DNA from: Flavobacteriales bacterium
GTDB lineage: Bacteria > Bacteroidota > Bacteroidia > Flavobacteriales_D > JAHECK01
DNA: 54,188 nt
Assembly (NCBI GenBank): GCA_024641785.1
Contig: JAHECK010000006.1
Location: 1-54,188 of the forward strand
Direction: 5' to 3'
Shown here: positions 42,701 to 50,813 of the stretch, piece by piece
Layout: the number at the start of each line of letters is the position of its first letter
Numbering within the stretch: the stretch's first letter is position 1
The notes under the pieces: model-generated
The model's input: the letters and a program-made list of their open reading frames with translations, nothing else
Database searches by the model: none
Told to the model about the DNA's origin: nothing
Position numbers and translations under genes: made by a program

Positions 42701-44787
42701 CCATCATCAAAATCCCATTCATATGAAATCCCATTTATGGAATTATTAGTGAATTGAACCGACGCCGGAGCACAATTTGGTACAGGAGTATTTGTGAATT
42801 CAGCTAGTGATCCTGGATAAACAGTTACACTGCTGTTGGCTGTGTCTTTACAACCAACCGGTGAAGTAGCGATCAGTTGAACCAGATAAGTGGAGTCATT
42901 CGCTCCAATATTTATATAGCTATGTGTTGGATCTTGCATACCAGATATAAATCCATCACCAAATTCCCAAACATAATTATTTGCACCAATAGTATTGTTT
43001 GTAAAAGAAACATTTAAGGTTGTACAACCCGAATCCGGGCTGGCTACAAAGCTCACAAGAGGTTTTGGCTCTACTGTAATCGGGGTTAAGATGGTGGAGC
43101 TACAATTTGAAGTTTGAACCGTTAAGGTTACGGTAAAAGAACCTGCATTGATATATAGATGCGATGGGTTTTGTAAATTGGATGTATTTCCATCTCCAAA
43201 ATCCCAACTCCATGAAATGATCGGATCGACTACAGGAAAACTTGAAAGATCGAGGAAATCGGTCACTGCATCTTCACAAACCGTTGAAACTAAGAAATTA
43301 GCAACGGGAGATTGCCATACATTAACAACCTGATTAGAAATATCCGTACAGCCATTAGAAGAAGCAACTGTAAGTGTAACATTATAGAATCCCGGGGAAC
43401 TGTAAAACTGAGCAGGTGGTACTTGAAGGTTTGATGTATTACCGTTTCCAAAATCCCAGTTCCATGAAATTGCTCCACCGCTTGAATTATCGGTAAATGT
43501 TACCGTCATTGAATCACATTCATTATTATTAGATAATAAAAAATCTGACGTAGGAGTTGGCTGGACATGAATATTGACCGATGCAGTATCTGTACATCCG
43601 GATCCTGCAGCGGAAACACTTCCAACAAATTGAACATTATAATCTCCCGAATTTGTATAGCTATAATTTTGAACACCTGCACCCAGGCCTAACCATCCTG
43701 TTCCGTCGTCAAAATTCCATGAAAAACTATTAGGTGTATTTGCTATTATTGAACCAATAAAGGTAGCGACCTCATTTTCACAGACCGTATCCGGGAAAAC
43801 AGTAAGACCAACTTCAGGTGTTACCGTAATGAAAACCGTTTGATATGCTGTGTCTAATCCACAATAGGAACTATCGATCAACATAACAGTGTAAGCTCCC
43901 GGACCAGGAAAACCAAGTTGTCTGGGAGCGGTTGGAGGCCATGGAGTCCAATCAATAATAGAATCATATCCTAATCCCCAATAATCTCCAAAATTCCAAT
44001 ATTCATATCGTTGAGCTGAATTATCAGGTTGACAATTCATATCCGTTGTATTAAAGAATGTAAAAATGGTATCAGGGTAACAGAGAACCAGATCCGAAGG
44101 AGTAATATGGGCCGTATCTACATCCCAAGTATTAATAGTACCAAATGTACTGGTGGTAACCCCACAATAGTTGTCTGCCGTTAATGAGACCGTAATACCA
44201 CAACCTGAATTATTTGGAAGATAGGTATGGGTGACCATTTGCCCGACATTGGTATTATCGTACACTACAGGGGGCGAACCATCTCCAAAGTCCCATGTGA
44301 AAACAGTAGTCTCTGAAACAGGTTTACCTGAAGTTTGATTTGAATTATTTATAAATGAAAAATCTCCGGGAACACATACACTTAAATCGACTCCGAAAGG
44401 AATACCGATCTCGGAAGTTGTTTTTTCTTCCATTACCACTACACCAGTAATTTGACAACCGGGGAATAATCCGGGATCAGGAGTAAAGATGAGAATAAAT
44501 GTATCAACTGCAGCTAAATAAAGATGGTTTACTGAAAGGTCGGCAGGTCCAAATCCGGTACCTACCTGTAAGGGTGAACCATCACCCCAATCAACAGTGT
44601 AATTTCCAACGATCATGTTGGTTTGGAGAGTCAGAAAATAGTTTGCACCACCACATGAAACCCAATACGGAGCATCTGTAAAAACTAAGCTTCCATTTAG
44701 AAGTTCAGGGCATTGGGCATTCGTTTCTTTTAGCGAAAAGAAATTGAATGTCAATACTAAACTTAATAATAAGAAAACGTGTTTCAA
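39715..44787 (-). CDS. Giant PKD-repeat surface protein with type B T9SS C-terminal domain
   Basis: 1690 aa with a signal peptide (cleavage near TNAQ, residue 25). I count about 18 PKD-like modules by the W-x-F-G-D-G core motif. Many carry a Cys at the start (GCSPLxVxF) and a second in GCxDT, suggesting a disulphide-linked module chain. The last about 105 residues (FPNAFTPDPNGSNGG ... YQLLIFNRWGELIFES ... GWDGYYKG ... DVYVWKVKA) are the gliding-motility-associated, CHU_C/type B T9SS domain. It is therefore predicted to be exported by T9SS and displayed as an adhesin. It heads the operon with the PorE-like and PorP/SprF genes. No enzymatic domain was seen. Confidence 0.92.
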   Translation of the reverse strand: MKHVFLLLSLVLTFNFFSLKETNAQCPELLNGSLVFTDAPYWVSCGGANYFLTLQTNMIVGNYTVDWGDGSPLQVGTGFGPADLSVNHLYLAAVDTFILIFTPDPGLFPGCQITGVVVMEEKTTSEIGIPFGVDLSVCVPGDFSFINNSNQTSGKPVSETTVFTWDFGDGSPPVVYDNTNVGQMVTHTYLPNNSGCGITVSLTADNYCGVTTSTFGTINTWDVDTAHITPSDLVLCYPDTIFTFFNTTDMNCQPDNSAQRYEYWNFGDYWGLGYDSIIDWTPWPPTAPRQLGFPGPGAYTVMLIDSSYCGLDTAYQTVFITVTPEVGLTVFPDTVCENEVATFIGSIIANTPNSFSWNFDDGTGWLGLGAGVQNYSYTNSGDYNVQFVGSVSAAGSGCTDTASVNIHVQPTPTSDFLLSNNNECDSMTVTFTDNSSGGAISWNWDFGNGNTSNLQVPPAQFYSSPGFYNVTLTVASSNGCTDISNQVVNVWQSPVANFLVSTVCEDAVTDFLDLSSFPVVDPIISWSWDFGDGNTSNLQNPSHLYINAGSFTVTLTVQTSNCSSTILTPITVEPKPLVSFVASPDSGCTTLNVSFTNNTIGANNYVWEFGDGFISGMQDPTHSYINIGANDSTYLVQLIATSPVGCKDTANSSVTVYPGSLAEFTNTPVPNCAPASVQFTNNSINGISYEWDFDDGSPISTLINPSHVFINTSLFIQNYNVQLIAFSANGCSDTVTHTLSVNPQLVLSIVSNPDSGCSPLSVNFPQSANDGAVAWYWEFGDGNTSNQQAPTHTYYNFTTNSMPFTAVLIATNAFGCSDTASTGVIVHPNPTSAMNAIPALGCAPLDVEFENLSTGGITHIWKWGDGTNNDTTNNSLINHVYNNFLPTSQQYLAQLISITDKGCTDTIAQTIEVFPEVVAQFTAPDDGCAPLNAVFLNQSIGADQYEWEFGDGSNTVVSQNAQHIYSNNSWVDDTTFTSILYAISPFGCRDTAYHDITIHPKPLSQFVMGNTTGCSPLPVDFENQSIGGTFYQWNYGDNTPINNTGDSIHTHLFYNVGGIPLTFQTQLFVETNFGCRDTSLQNIQVFPQVTAAFTSPDSACSPAQIQYVNNSTGANNYLWNFGDGLQSISINPIHNYVNNSLNDSIFSVQLIASSANCVDTAFKDITILAQPIAFFEIDTIINCYPVEALIHNTTQGASLYFWDYGDGQTSTNDQEFHSVVYTNTTPVPINRTINMIATSASGCVAQYSQILSVLPEMVLDVNFDTIACNPLTINVENNTIGALYYFWEYGDGFFDNIAEPTHTYNNFVQGDSIYSLVYIARGYEGCADTLYQDIYVLQVPEAIFTATPVSQTYPSATIDLFDLSNSGDVNYSWTFGDGETSNDPLISEHTYATWGIYTITLTLNNGSCSSIAEQIIQIAAPVPIANFIGSDEGCTPMVVQFTNLSLYASSYVWDFGDGGQSNLENPTYTYYNAGNYVVSLTAIGEGGQDTEQHIDSITVYPQAFAYFTPSTTTVYIPNDPVTFFNLSQNATNYQWDFGDGLTSIEENPIHFYTTTGWQTVTLIANNEYNCPSTFYSENIVFAEASGNVDFPNAFTPDPNGSNGGYYDPQNPGENLNDVFHPVFSAGIEEYQLLIFNRWGELIFESTNIYIGWDGYYKGRLSQQDVYVWKVKARTVQGTVINDAGDVTLIR

Positions 44788-44920
44788 ATTAAAGGCTTTA
44801 TAGGTTTAAATACATTTTTACGGCCTAGCAAACGAAAAAGATACGTTCAGGTTCAAATATGTTTAAAATTAGAAGGGGTTTAAGATCTTAGTGAATTATT
44901 TATCACCATCTTAGTATTGA

Positions 44921-46057
44921 TTACTTTAAAAGAATTTCTTTAAGAGCCAGAATCAATCGGTCAATTTCATTAGAATTATTGAGATGACTTATTGAAATTC
45001 GAATAGCAGGCCAATCATCTCTCGATCCAATCGCTCTTAAAACATGTGAAAAGGCGGTGGAACCGGAGGAACAAGCGCTACCGGCAGATACAGCAATTCC
45101 TTTTATATCTAATGCAAAAGGAAGCATATCGCTACTTTTAGACGGAGGAAATGAAACATTTAGAATGGTATATAAGCTATTTTCTCCCTGAATACCATTG
45201 AATTTTATAAGCGGGAAATGTTCTAAAAGTTTAATTTTAAGCTCTTCTCTTAAAGCCAAAACAGTTGCTTTTCGATCCTCAAGATCTTTATAAGCAAGTT
45301 CTGCCGCAAGTGTCATTCCAACAATAGCACTTACATTTTCAGTACCGGCTCGCAGTTCTCTTTCCTGAGGACCACCTTTAATTTGAGATAAAGATTTAGT
45401 CCCTTTTTTTATATATAAAAATCCTATTCCTTTTGGGCCATGAAATTTATGTGCGCTCACAGATAAGAAGTGGATATTTGAAAGCTGACTTAAATCGATG
45501 GGATAATGAGCAAAAGTCTGAACTGCGTCTGTATGGAAATAACAATTGTATTTTGAAACAAGTGCATTTATTTTTTGAATTGGATGAAGCGTTCCTATTT
45601 CATTATTGGCATGCATTAAACTAACCAGCGAATTAGGGTTTTCAGCTAAAAGCCTTTCCAGATGATCCAGATCTACAATTCCATTTTTATCAATATCGAC
45701 ATATAAAACAGGTATTTGCTCCTGATAGGATCTAGCGGTATTTAAAACCGCTTTATGTTCCGTTTTGGCTGTGATTATTGCATTGACTTTTAAGGAATTT
45801 ACTGCGATATAAAAAGCGAGATTATTAGCTTCAGAACCACCAGATGTAAATGTGATCTCGGATGCTTTGCACTTAAGCATATCGGCAATTTTTTTACGGC
45901 TAAATTCAATTGCCGATTTTGTTTCTCTTCCAAACGAATGTGTTGATGAAGGATTACCAAAAGCGATCCTCATGTAGGGAATCATTTCGTACATCACCTC
46001 TTCCAGCATAGGGGTACTGGCCGCGTTATCAAAATATATTTTTTCCTTTATATCCAT
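44921..46057 (-). CDS. Cysteine desulfurase (NifS/IscS family)
   Basis: 378 aa. PLP-dependent class V fold: YFDNAASTPMLEEV at the start, TSGGSEANNLAF, HTDAVQTF, the PLP lysine in SAHKFHGPKG (Lys204) and the active Cys in SAGSACSSGS (Cys329). The cysteine-loop form matches group I (IscS/NifS). It would supply sulfur for Fe-S clusters or tRNA thiolation. It overlaps glmM by 10 bases on the same strand, so the two are co-translated; no iscU or other Fe-S gene is beside it. Confidence 0.93.
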   Translation of the reverse strand: MDIKEKIYFDNAASTPMLEEVMYEMIPYMRIAFGNPSSTHSFGRETKSAIEFSRKKIADMLKCKASEITFTSGGSEANNLAFYIAVNSLKVNAIITAKTEHKAVLNTARSYQEQIPVLYVDIDKNGIVDLDHLERLLAENPNSLVSLMHANNEIGTLHPIQKINALVSKYNCYFHTDAVQTFAHYPIDLSQLSNIHFLSVSAHKFHGPKGIGFLYIKKGTKSLSQIKGGPQERELRAGTENVSAIVGMTLAAELAYKDLEDRKATVLALREELKIKLLEHFPLIKFNGIQGENSLYTILNVSFPPSKSSDMLPFALDIKGIAVSAGSACSSGSTAFSHVLRAIGSRDDWPAIRISISHLNNSNEIDRLILALKEILLK

Positions 46058-47430
46058 GATTCAATTAAACGAATCGTTGTATTTGCCAATTCATTTGCAT
46101 CCTTTTCATTATTCGCTTCAGAATAAATCCTAATAATGGGTTCGGTATTCGATTTCCGCAAATGAACCCATCCTTCTTTGAAGTCAACTTTCACTCCATC
46201 GATGCTATTTACTTCTTCATTTTGATGATGTGAAGCAAATTTATCTAATAGTAAATCTACGTTTATTTCAGGAGTAAGCTGAATCTTATTTTTAGAAATA
46301 TGGTAGGCCGGATACGATTGTTTTAAAGCCGTCATTTTCATTTTTTTCTCGGCTAAAAGACTTAAAAATAAAGCTATTCCAGCAAGAGCATCTCTTCCAT
46401 AGTGCAATGCCGGCACAATAATTCCCCCATTTCCTTCACCTCCAATAATCGCTTTTACTTCTTTCATTTTACTTACCACATTTACTTCTCCAACGGCTGA
46501 AGCAAAATATTCTACATTATGTTTTGTTGCAATATCTCTTAATGCTCTGGTGGAAGAAAGATTTGAAACCACATTTCCCTTTTGTTTCCCGAGTACATAA
46601 TCTGCGACGGCAACCAAAGTATATTCTTCTCCAAACATGCTTCCATCTTCACAAATAAGCGCAAGCCGATCAACATCAGGGTCAACAACAATCCCAAGAT
46701 CTGCTTTTAGTTCTTTCGTTCTGGTTGATATCTCCGTTAAATTTTCGGGTAAGGGCTCTGGATTATGAGGGAAATGGCCATTAGGTTCACAATATATTTT
46801 ATGAATTTTATTAACTCCAAGTGCACTTAATAATTTTGGAATAAAAATCCCACCTGTGCTATTTACAGCATCGATGGTAACAGAAAAATTTGCCTCTTTT
46901 ATCGCTTGTATATTGACCCATGGAAGGGAAAGTACTTTTTCGATATGATAATGACCATCGTCTGGTATACTGGAAATTTCGCCAAGTGAGTCGACATTTA
47001 CATATTCGAAATCATCCATTTCAGCAAATTTTAGAATTTTCTCTCCTTCTTCTGCTGAGAGGAATTCCCCTTTATTATTTAATAATTTTAAGGCATTCCA
47101 TTCTTTTGGATTGTGACTTGCGGTTAAAATAATCCCGCCATTTGCTTTTAGATAGGGGACAGTCATTTCAACCCCCGGCGTAGTGGATAGACCTAAATCG
47201 ATGACGTCAATGCCACATGCTACTAATGACTGTGAAACTATCGAGGAAACAAACTCCCCTGAAATCCGCGCATCACGTCCTACAATTACTTTTAAAGATC
47301 CTTTTTCATTGGTTCTCAGCCATTTTGCATAGGCTGAAGCAAATTTAACTAAGTCTAATGGGGTTAAATTATCGCCTGTTTTTCCGCCAATGGTTCCGCG
47401 TATTCCGGAGATGGATTTTATTAAAGTCAT
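46048..47430 (-). CDS. glmM: Phosphoglucosamine mutase
   Basis: 460 aa from ATG 47430. A TTG at 47445 also opens the frame but falls inside a probable -7 promoter box. The phosphohexomutase family shows SISGIRGTIGG at the N terminus, phosphoserine loop LTASHNPKEW (Ser105), metal loop DPDVDRLAL, sugar loop GEGNGGII and phosphate-binding RKSNTEPIIRIY. It interconverts glucosamine-6-P and glucosamine-1-P for UDP-GlcNAc. GlmM is the likely identity; phosphomannomutase activity cannot be ruled out from motifs alone. Confidence 0.88.
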   Translation of the reverse strand: MTLIKSISGIRGTIGGKTGDNLTPLDLVKFASAYAKWLRTNEKGSLKVIVGRDARISGEFVSSIVSQSLVACGIDVIDLGLSTTPGVEMTVPYLKANGGIILTASHNPKEWNALKLLNNKGEFLSAEEGEKILKFAEMDDFEYVNVDSLGEISSIPDDGHYHIEKVLSLPWVNIQAIKEANFSVTIDAVNSTGGIFIPKLLSALGVNKIHKIYCEPNGHFPHNPEPLPENLTEISTRTKELKADLGIVVDPDVDRLALICEDGSMFGEEYTLVAVADYVLGKQKGNVVSNLSSTRALRDIATKHNVEYFASAVGEVNVVSKMKEVKAIIGGEGNGGIIVPALHYGRDALAGIALFLSLLAEKKMKMTALKQSYPAYHISKNKIQLTPEINVDLLLDKFASHHQNEEVNSIDGVKVDFKEGWVHLRKSNTEPIIRIYSEANNEKDANELANTTIRLIESWI

Positions 47431-47442
47431 TTGTTTTTTTTG

Positions 47443-47450
47443 CAAAGATA
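47443..47450 (-). promoter_or_regulatory. Putative -7 box for glmM
   Basis: The minus strand reads TATCTTTG, a full match to TAnnTTTG, 12 bases before the ATG at 47430. It overlaps the alternative TTG start and so argues against it. Confidence 0.5.
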
Positions 47451-47530
47451 AAAACGAATTATAGGCATCATCTATTATTTTATTCTTTATTAACCAAAGT
47501 AATTGTGAATAAATGCCGTTTATTAATAGA

Positions 47531-47557
47531 TTGGATTAGGTAGGTTTAATATATTTG
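47531..47557 (+). promoter_or_regulatory. Putative promoter for the TPR-comA-popT-aroE operon
   Basis: A TTGG at 47531 and TATATTTG at 47550-47557 resemble the Bacteroidota -33 and -7 boxes with a spacing of 15-16 bases. The TPR gene ATG follows 21 bases later. Confidence 0.5.
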
Positions 47558-47578
47558 CAGACGAATAATCTATAGCGA

Positions 47579-48994
47579 ATGGAAGACCATTTTGATTCAG
47601 ATGAAAGGGAATTCGAAGAAGAGTTAGCTATCACACTTAGTAGATTTAACGAAATGAAAGCATCTAAAAAGGATTACTTTTTTGATGTGAGTGATTTCGA
47701 AAGCCTATTTGATCATTTTTTAGAATTAGGTGAAATAACCCAAGCTTCTGAAGTTTTGGATCTCTCTGTGAAACAGCATCCTTTTGCCACTTCAATGGCT
47801 GTTAGAAAAGCGCAACTTTGTATTGTTAGAGGACAATTGAATGATGCGTTAAGCATCTTGAACAAAGCAGAGAAGATCGAGCCATTTAATATTGATCTAC
47901 TAATGATCAAGGCCAGCGTCTTTAGTCAAATGCATCAGCATGAGAAAGCGATCATGTATTATACTAAGGCGCTTGAAAATGATGGAGGAAATGAAGTTGA
48001 TATCATGCTTGAAATGGCAATGGAATATCAGGAATTATTTCAATTCGAAAAATCCATTTTGATGTTGGCTAATTTATTGGATCATGATCCTGAAAATGAA
48101 ATCGCTTTGCATGAAATCGCGCATTGTTATGAGCGATTAGAAGAAGTAAAAGATGGAATCGAGTTTTTTAATACATTTATTGATGAACATCCTTTTTCAG
48201 CGACGGCGTGGTTTAATTTAGGTGATCTATATGCACGTTCTGATATGTCAGAAAAAGCCATTGAAGCATACGATTTTGCTATTTCAATTAAAGAAGATTT
48301 TGCACATGCTTATTTTAATAAAGCATCTGTTTATGCTAATGATGAAGATTATAAAAGCGCCTTGGAATTCTTTATCGAATGTTCACATTATGAAGGGGAT
48401 AATCCATTGACCTTCTGTTTTATAGGTGAATGTTACGAGAAGTTGGAAGAGTATAGAATGGCCCTTGAGTATTATGATAAAGTGCTTGAAATAGATGAGA
48501 ATTGGGCAGATGCATGGATGGGAAAAGCAGCTGTTTTTTCCTTACTGAAAGAGGATAAAAAAGCATTACCAAACATAAAAAGAGCTCTCAAGCTTATTCC
48601 GGAAAGCACGGAATACCTTTTATATTATGCAAAGCTTAATGCCCGATTAAATAAAGGAGAAGAAGTGATCCACAGCTATGAAAAGCTATTAGAGATCGAT
48701 CCTGAAAGCATTGAAATTTGGTTAGATTATTCGCAGTATTTTGATGATCTTGGTGAAATTGAGAATGCGATTGAGATCATGATGGAGGGCTTGTCATTTC
48801 AAGGAGAAAAGGCAGAGTATAATTACCGAATGGCTGCTTATCTTCTTAAAGCCGGTAAGGAGCCGGAAGCCCTTATCTTTTTAGGTGAAGCATTGCTCGA
48901 AGATTATGATTCACATCAATTACTCTTCGATTATTATAAAGAAGCAATAAATATTATTAATGTCAATCAATTAATACAGATCTTTAAATCATGA
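47579..48994 (+). CDS. Cytoplasmic TPR-repeat protein
   Basis: 471 aa, no signal peptide or membrane segment. It is built almost entirely of tetratricopeptide repeats from about residue 45 to 455, with recognisable units such as NDALSILNKAEKIEPFNIDL, EKAIMYYTKALENDGGNEVD, EKAIEAYDFAISIKEDFAHA, RMALEYYDKVLEIDENWADA and NKGEEVIHSYEKLLEIDPES. It would act as a protein-binding scaffold; partners are unknown. It is first in an operon with the PSL synthase, overlapping it by 4 bases. Confidence 0.88.
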   Translation: MEDHFDSDEREFEEELAITLSRFNEMKASKKDYFFDVSDFESLFDHFLELGEITQASEVLDLSVKQHPFATSMAVRKAQLCIVRGQLNDALSILNKAEKIEPFNIDLLMIKASVFSQMHQHEKAIMYYTKALENDGGNEVDIMLEMAMEYQELFQFEKSILMLANLLDHDPENEIALHEIAHCYERLEEVKDGIEFFNTFIDEHPFSATAWFNLGDLYARSDMSEKAIEAYDFAISIKEDFAHAYFNKASVYANDEDYKSALEFFIECSHYEGDNPLTFCFIGECYEKLEEYRMALEYYDKVLEIDENWADAWMGKAAVFSLLKEDKKALPNIKRALKLIPESTEYLLYYAKLNARLNKGEEVIHSYEKLLEIDPESIEIWLDYSQYFDDLGEIENAIEIMMEGLSFQGEKAEYNYRMAAYLLKAGKEPEALIFLGEALLEDYDSHQLLFDYYKEAINIINVNQLIQIFKS

Positions 48995-49782
48995 TGCAAA
49001 ATTTCGAACTACCATTTATCCCCGATCGTCCTGTAAAGCCTAGAAACACAGGAATTACAATGGTTATGGATAAAGGATTAAGTCTGCGGGAAGCGGAAAA
49101 CTTCATTGAGTCAGGAGCTCATTTAGTAGATATAATGAAATTGGGATTTGGAACTTCTTATGTCACTCCTTTTCTTAAAGAAAAAATAAAGCTTTATCAC
49201 GATGCAGGCCTAAAGGTTTATTTTGGAGGTACCTTATTTGAGTCTTTTATTGTAAGAGGAATGTATGATGATTTCAAACGCTTATTAGATAAATTTGATT
49301 TGCAAACAGTGGAAGTTTCTGATGGTTCGATCAGTTTGCCAACAGATGATAAGTTGAATTACATCCGTGATTTAGCAAAGAATTTCACTGTTCTAAGTGA
49401 AGTTGGTTCTAAGGAAGCAGGGATCATTATCAGTCCGGGTAAATGGATCAAAATGATGAATGCTGAGCTTGAAGCCGGATCATGGAAAGTGATCGCTGAA
49501 GCGCGTGAAAGTGGAAATGTAGGAATCTACAGAGCGAATGGTACTGCTCATACCTTATTGGTAAATAAGATCTTAAATAAAGTTGATAAAGATAGTATCC
49601 TTTGGGAAGCACCTATAAAAGGTCAGCAAGTATGGTTTATTAAAATTCTTGGTAGTAATGTTAATCTTGGAAATATTGCACCTCACGAATTGATACCCCT
49701 TGAAACCCTTCGATTAGGTCTAAGAGGAGATACCTTTTTTGATTTTCTTCCTGAGTCTAATGTTGAAGCATTCAAACTTTAA
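48991..49782 (+). CDS. comA: Phosphosulfolactate synthase family protein
   Basis: 263 aa. The TIM-barrel ComA family is recognised from RNTGITMVMDKGLSLREAENF, HLVDIMKLGFGTSYVT, GLKVYFGGTLFESF, QTVEVSDGSISLP, FTVLSEVGSKEA and VNLGNIAPHELIPLETLRLGLRGDT. In methanogens ComA joins sulfite to phosphoenolpyruvate to make phosphosulfolactate for coenzyme M. Bacteroidota do not make coenzyme M, so the product here may feed another sulfonate. The other known steps (comB, comC) are not in the window. It starts inside the TPR gene stop (ATGATG) and is followed 8 bases later by the DUF368 gene. Confidence 0.88.
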   Translation: MMQNFELPFIPDRPVKPRNTGITMVMDKGLSLREAENFIESGAHLVDIMKLGFGTSYVTPFLKEKIKLYHDAGLKVYFGGTLFESFIVRGMYDDFKRLLDKFDLQTVEVSDGSISLPTDDKLNYIRDLAKNFTVLSEVGSKEAGIIISPGKWIKMMNAELEAGSWKVIAEARESGNVGIYRANGTAHTLLVNKILNKVDKDSILWEAPIKGQQVWFIKILGSNVNLGNIAPHELIPLETLRLGLRGDTFFDFLPESNVEAFKL

Positions 49783-49790
49783 GCGCTCTT

Positions 49791-50813
49791 ATGGAGAGGA
49801 AGCTTAAGGATTATGTAGTCATTTCTTTAAAGGGTATAGCAATGGGTGCAGCAGATGTTGTGCCCGGCGTTTCCGGAGGTACTATCGCTCTTATTGCAGG
49901 TATTTATAAGGAACTGATCGATACCTTTACGAGGATCAATTTCGGACTGATCACGATCATTCGAAAAGAAGGTTTTGTAAAAGCATTTTATGCTGCAAAT
50001 GGCCCCTTTTTAGTCGCTTTATTATCAGGAATCATTTTTAGCATTCTCTCCTTAGCAAAGCTCTTTCATTTTTTATTGGAAACAGAACCGGTATTGGTAT
50101 GGTCTTTCTTTTTCGGATTGATCATCGCTTCGGTTTGGCTAGTTGGAAAACGAGTAAACAGCTGGAAACTGAATAATGTCATTGCATTAATTATAGGAGC
50201 TGTCATTTCCTATGGAATTACTATTCTTTCTCCTGCTAGCGGACCGGACACACTCATTTTTCTTTTTATTTCAGGAATGTTAGCCTTTGTTGCTATGATT
50301 CTTCCGGGTATTTCAGGGAGTTTTATTCTTTTATTATTGGGAGCATATCAACTTGTTCTTGGTAAAGTGAGTTCTCTTATTGATTCTGTAAGGCATTTCG
50401 ATATGGATCTTTTGTTTTCTAATTTGTTGTCTTTAGGTGTTTTTGTCGTTGGGGGAGTGATTGGACTCTTAAGTTTTTCGCGAGTATTGAAGTGGATGTT
50501 TGAGAAGCATGAAGCGAGAACTTTAGCTTTACTTAGTGGTTTCCTTATCGGATCATTGAATAAAGTCTGGCCATGGAAACAGACCACAGAAGTATTCATA
50601 AAACATCAGGGAGAAGTAAATGAATCTGTTATTGCCCTGGCTCAAAATAATGTTCTGCCAAACGACTCTTATCGAGTAATCTCTGATGCAGATGCTTTAT
50701 TAGGAATGACCGTAAAAGACCCTCAATTGGGATTGGCTATTATTTTTGGGATTACAGGTTTCCTTATTATCTTTTTATTGGAACGTTTTTCAGCAAAGTA
50801 CACTGCTGAATGA
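49791..50813 (+). CDS. DUF368 membrane protein (PopT-like undecaprenyl-phosphate flippase candidate)
   Basis: 340 aa with about 8-9 hydrophobic segments. The N-terminal GIAMGAADVVPGVSGGTIALIAGIYKELI and the internal second copy MLAFVAMILPGISGSFILLLLGAY are hallmark DUF368 repeats, giving an inverted-repeat transporter architecture. DUF368 members (PopT) have been shown in other bacteria to recycle undecaprenyl phosphate across the inner membrane. It overlaps aroE by 4 bases (ATGA) and follows the PSL synthase by 8, so the four genes form one transcript. Confidence 0.9.
   Translation: MERKLKDYVVISLKGIAMGAADVVPGVSGGTIALIAGIYKELIDTFTRINFGLITIIRKEGFVKAFYAANGPFLVALLSGIIFSILSLAKLFHFLLETEPVLVWSFFFGLIIASVWLVGKRVNSWKLNNVIALIIGAVISYGITILSPASGPDTLIFLFISGMLAFVAMILPGISGSFILLLLGAYQLVLGKVSSLIDSVRHFDMDLLFSNLLSLGVFVVGGVIGLLSFSRVLKWMFEKHEARTLALLSGFLIGSLNKVWPWKQTTEVFIKHQGEVNESVIALAQNNVLPNDSYRVISDADALLGMTVKDPQLGLAIIFGITGFLIIFLLERFSAKYTAE

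Noticed and set aside
39715-44787. Possible CRISPR or DNA tandem array suggested by periodic sequence in the giant gene
   Set aside because: The periodicity is at protein level (PKD modules); the DNA units have diverged and lie in one open frame with a signal peptide and T9SS domain.
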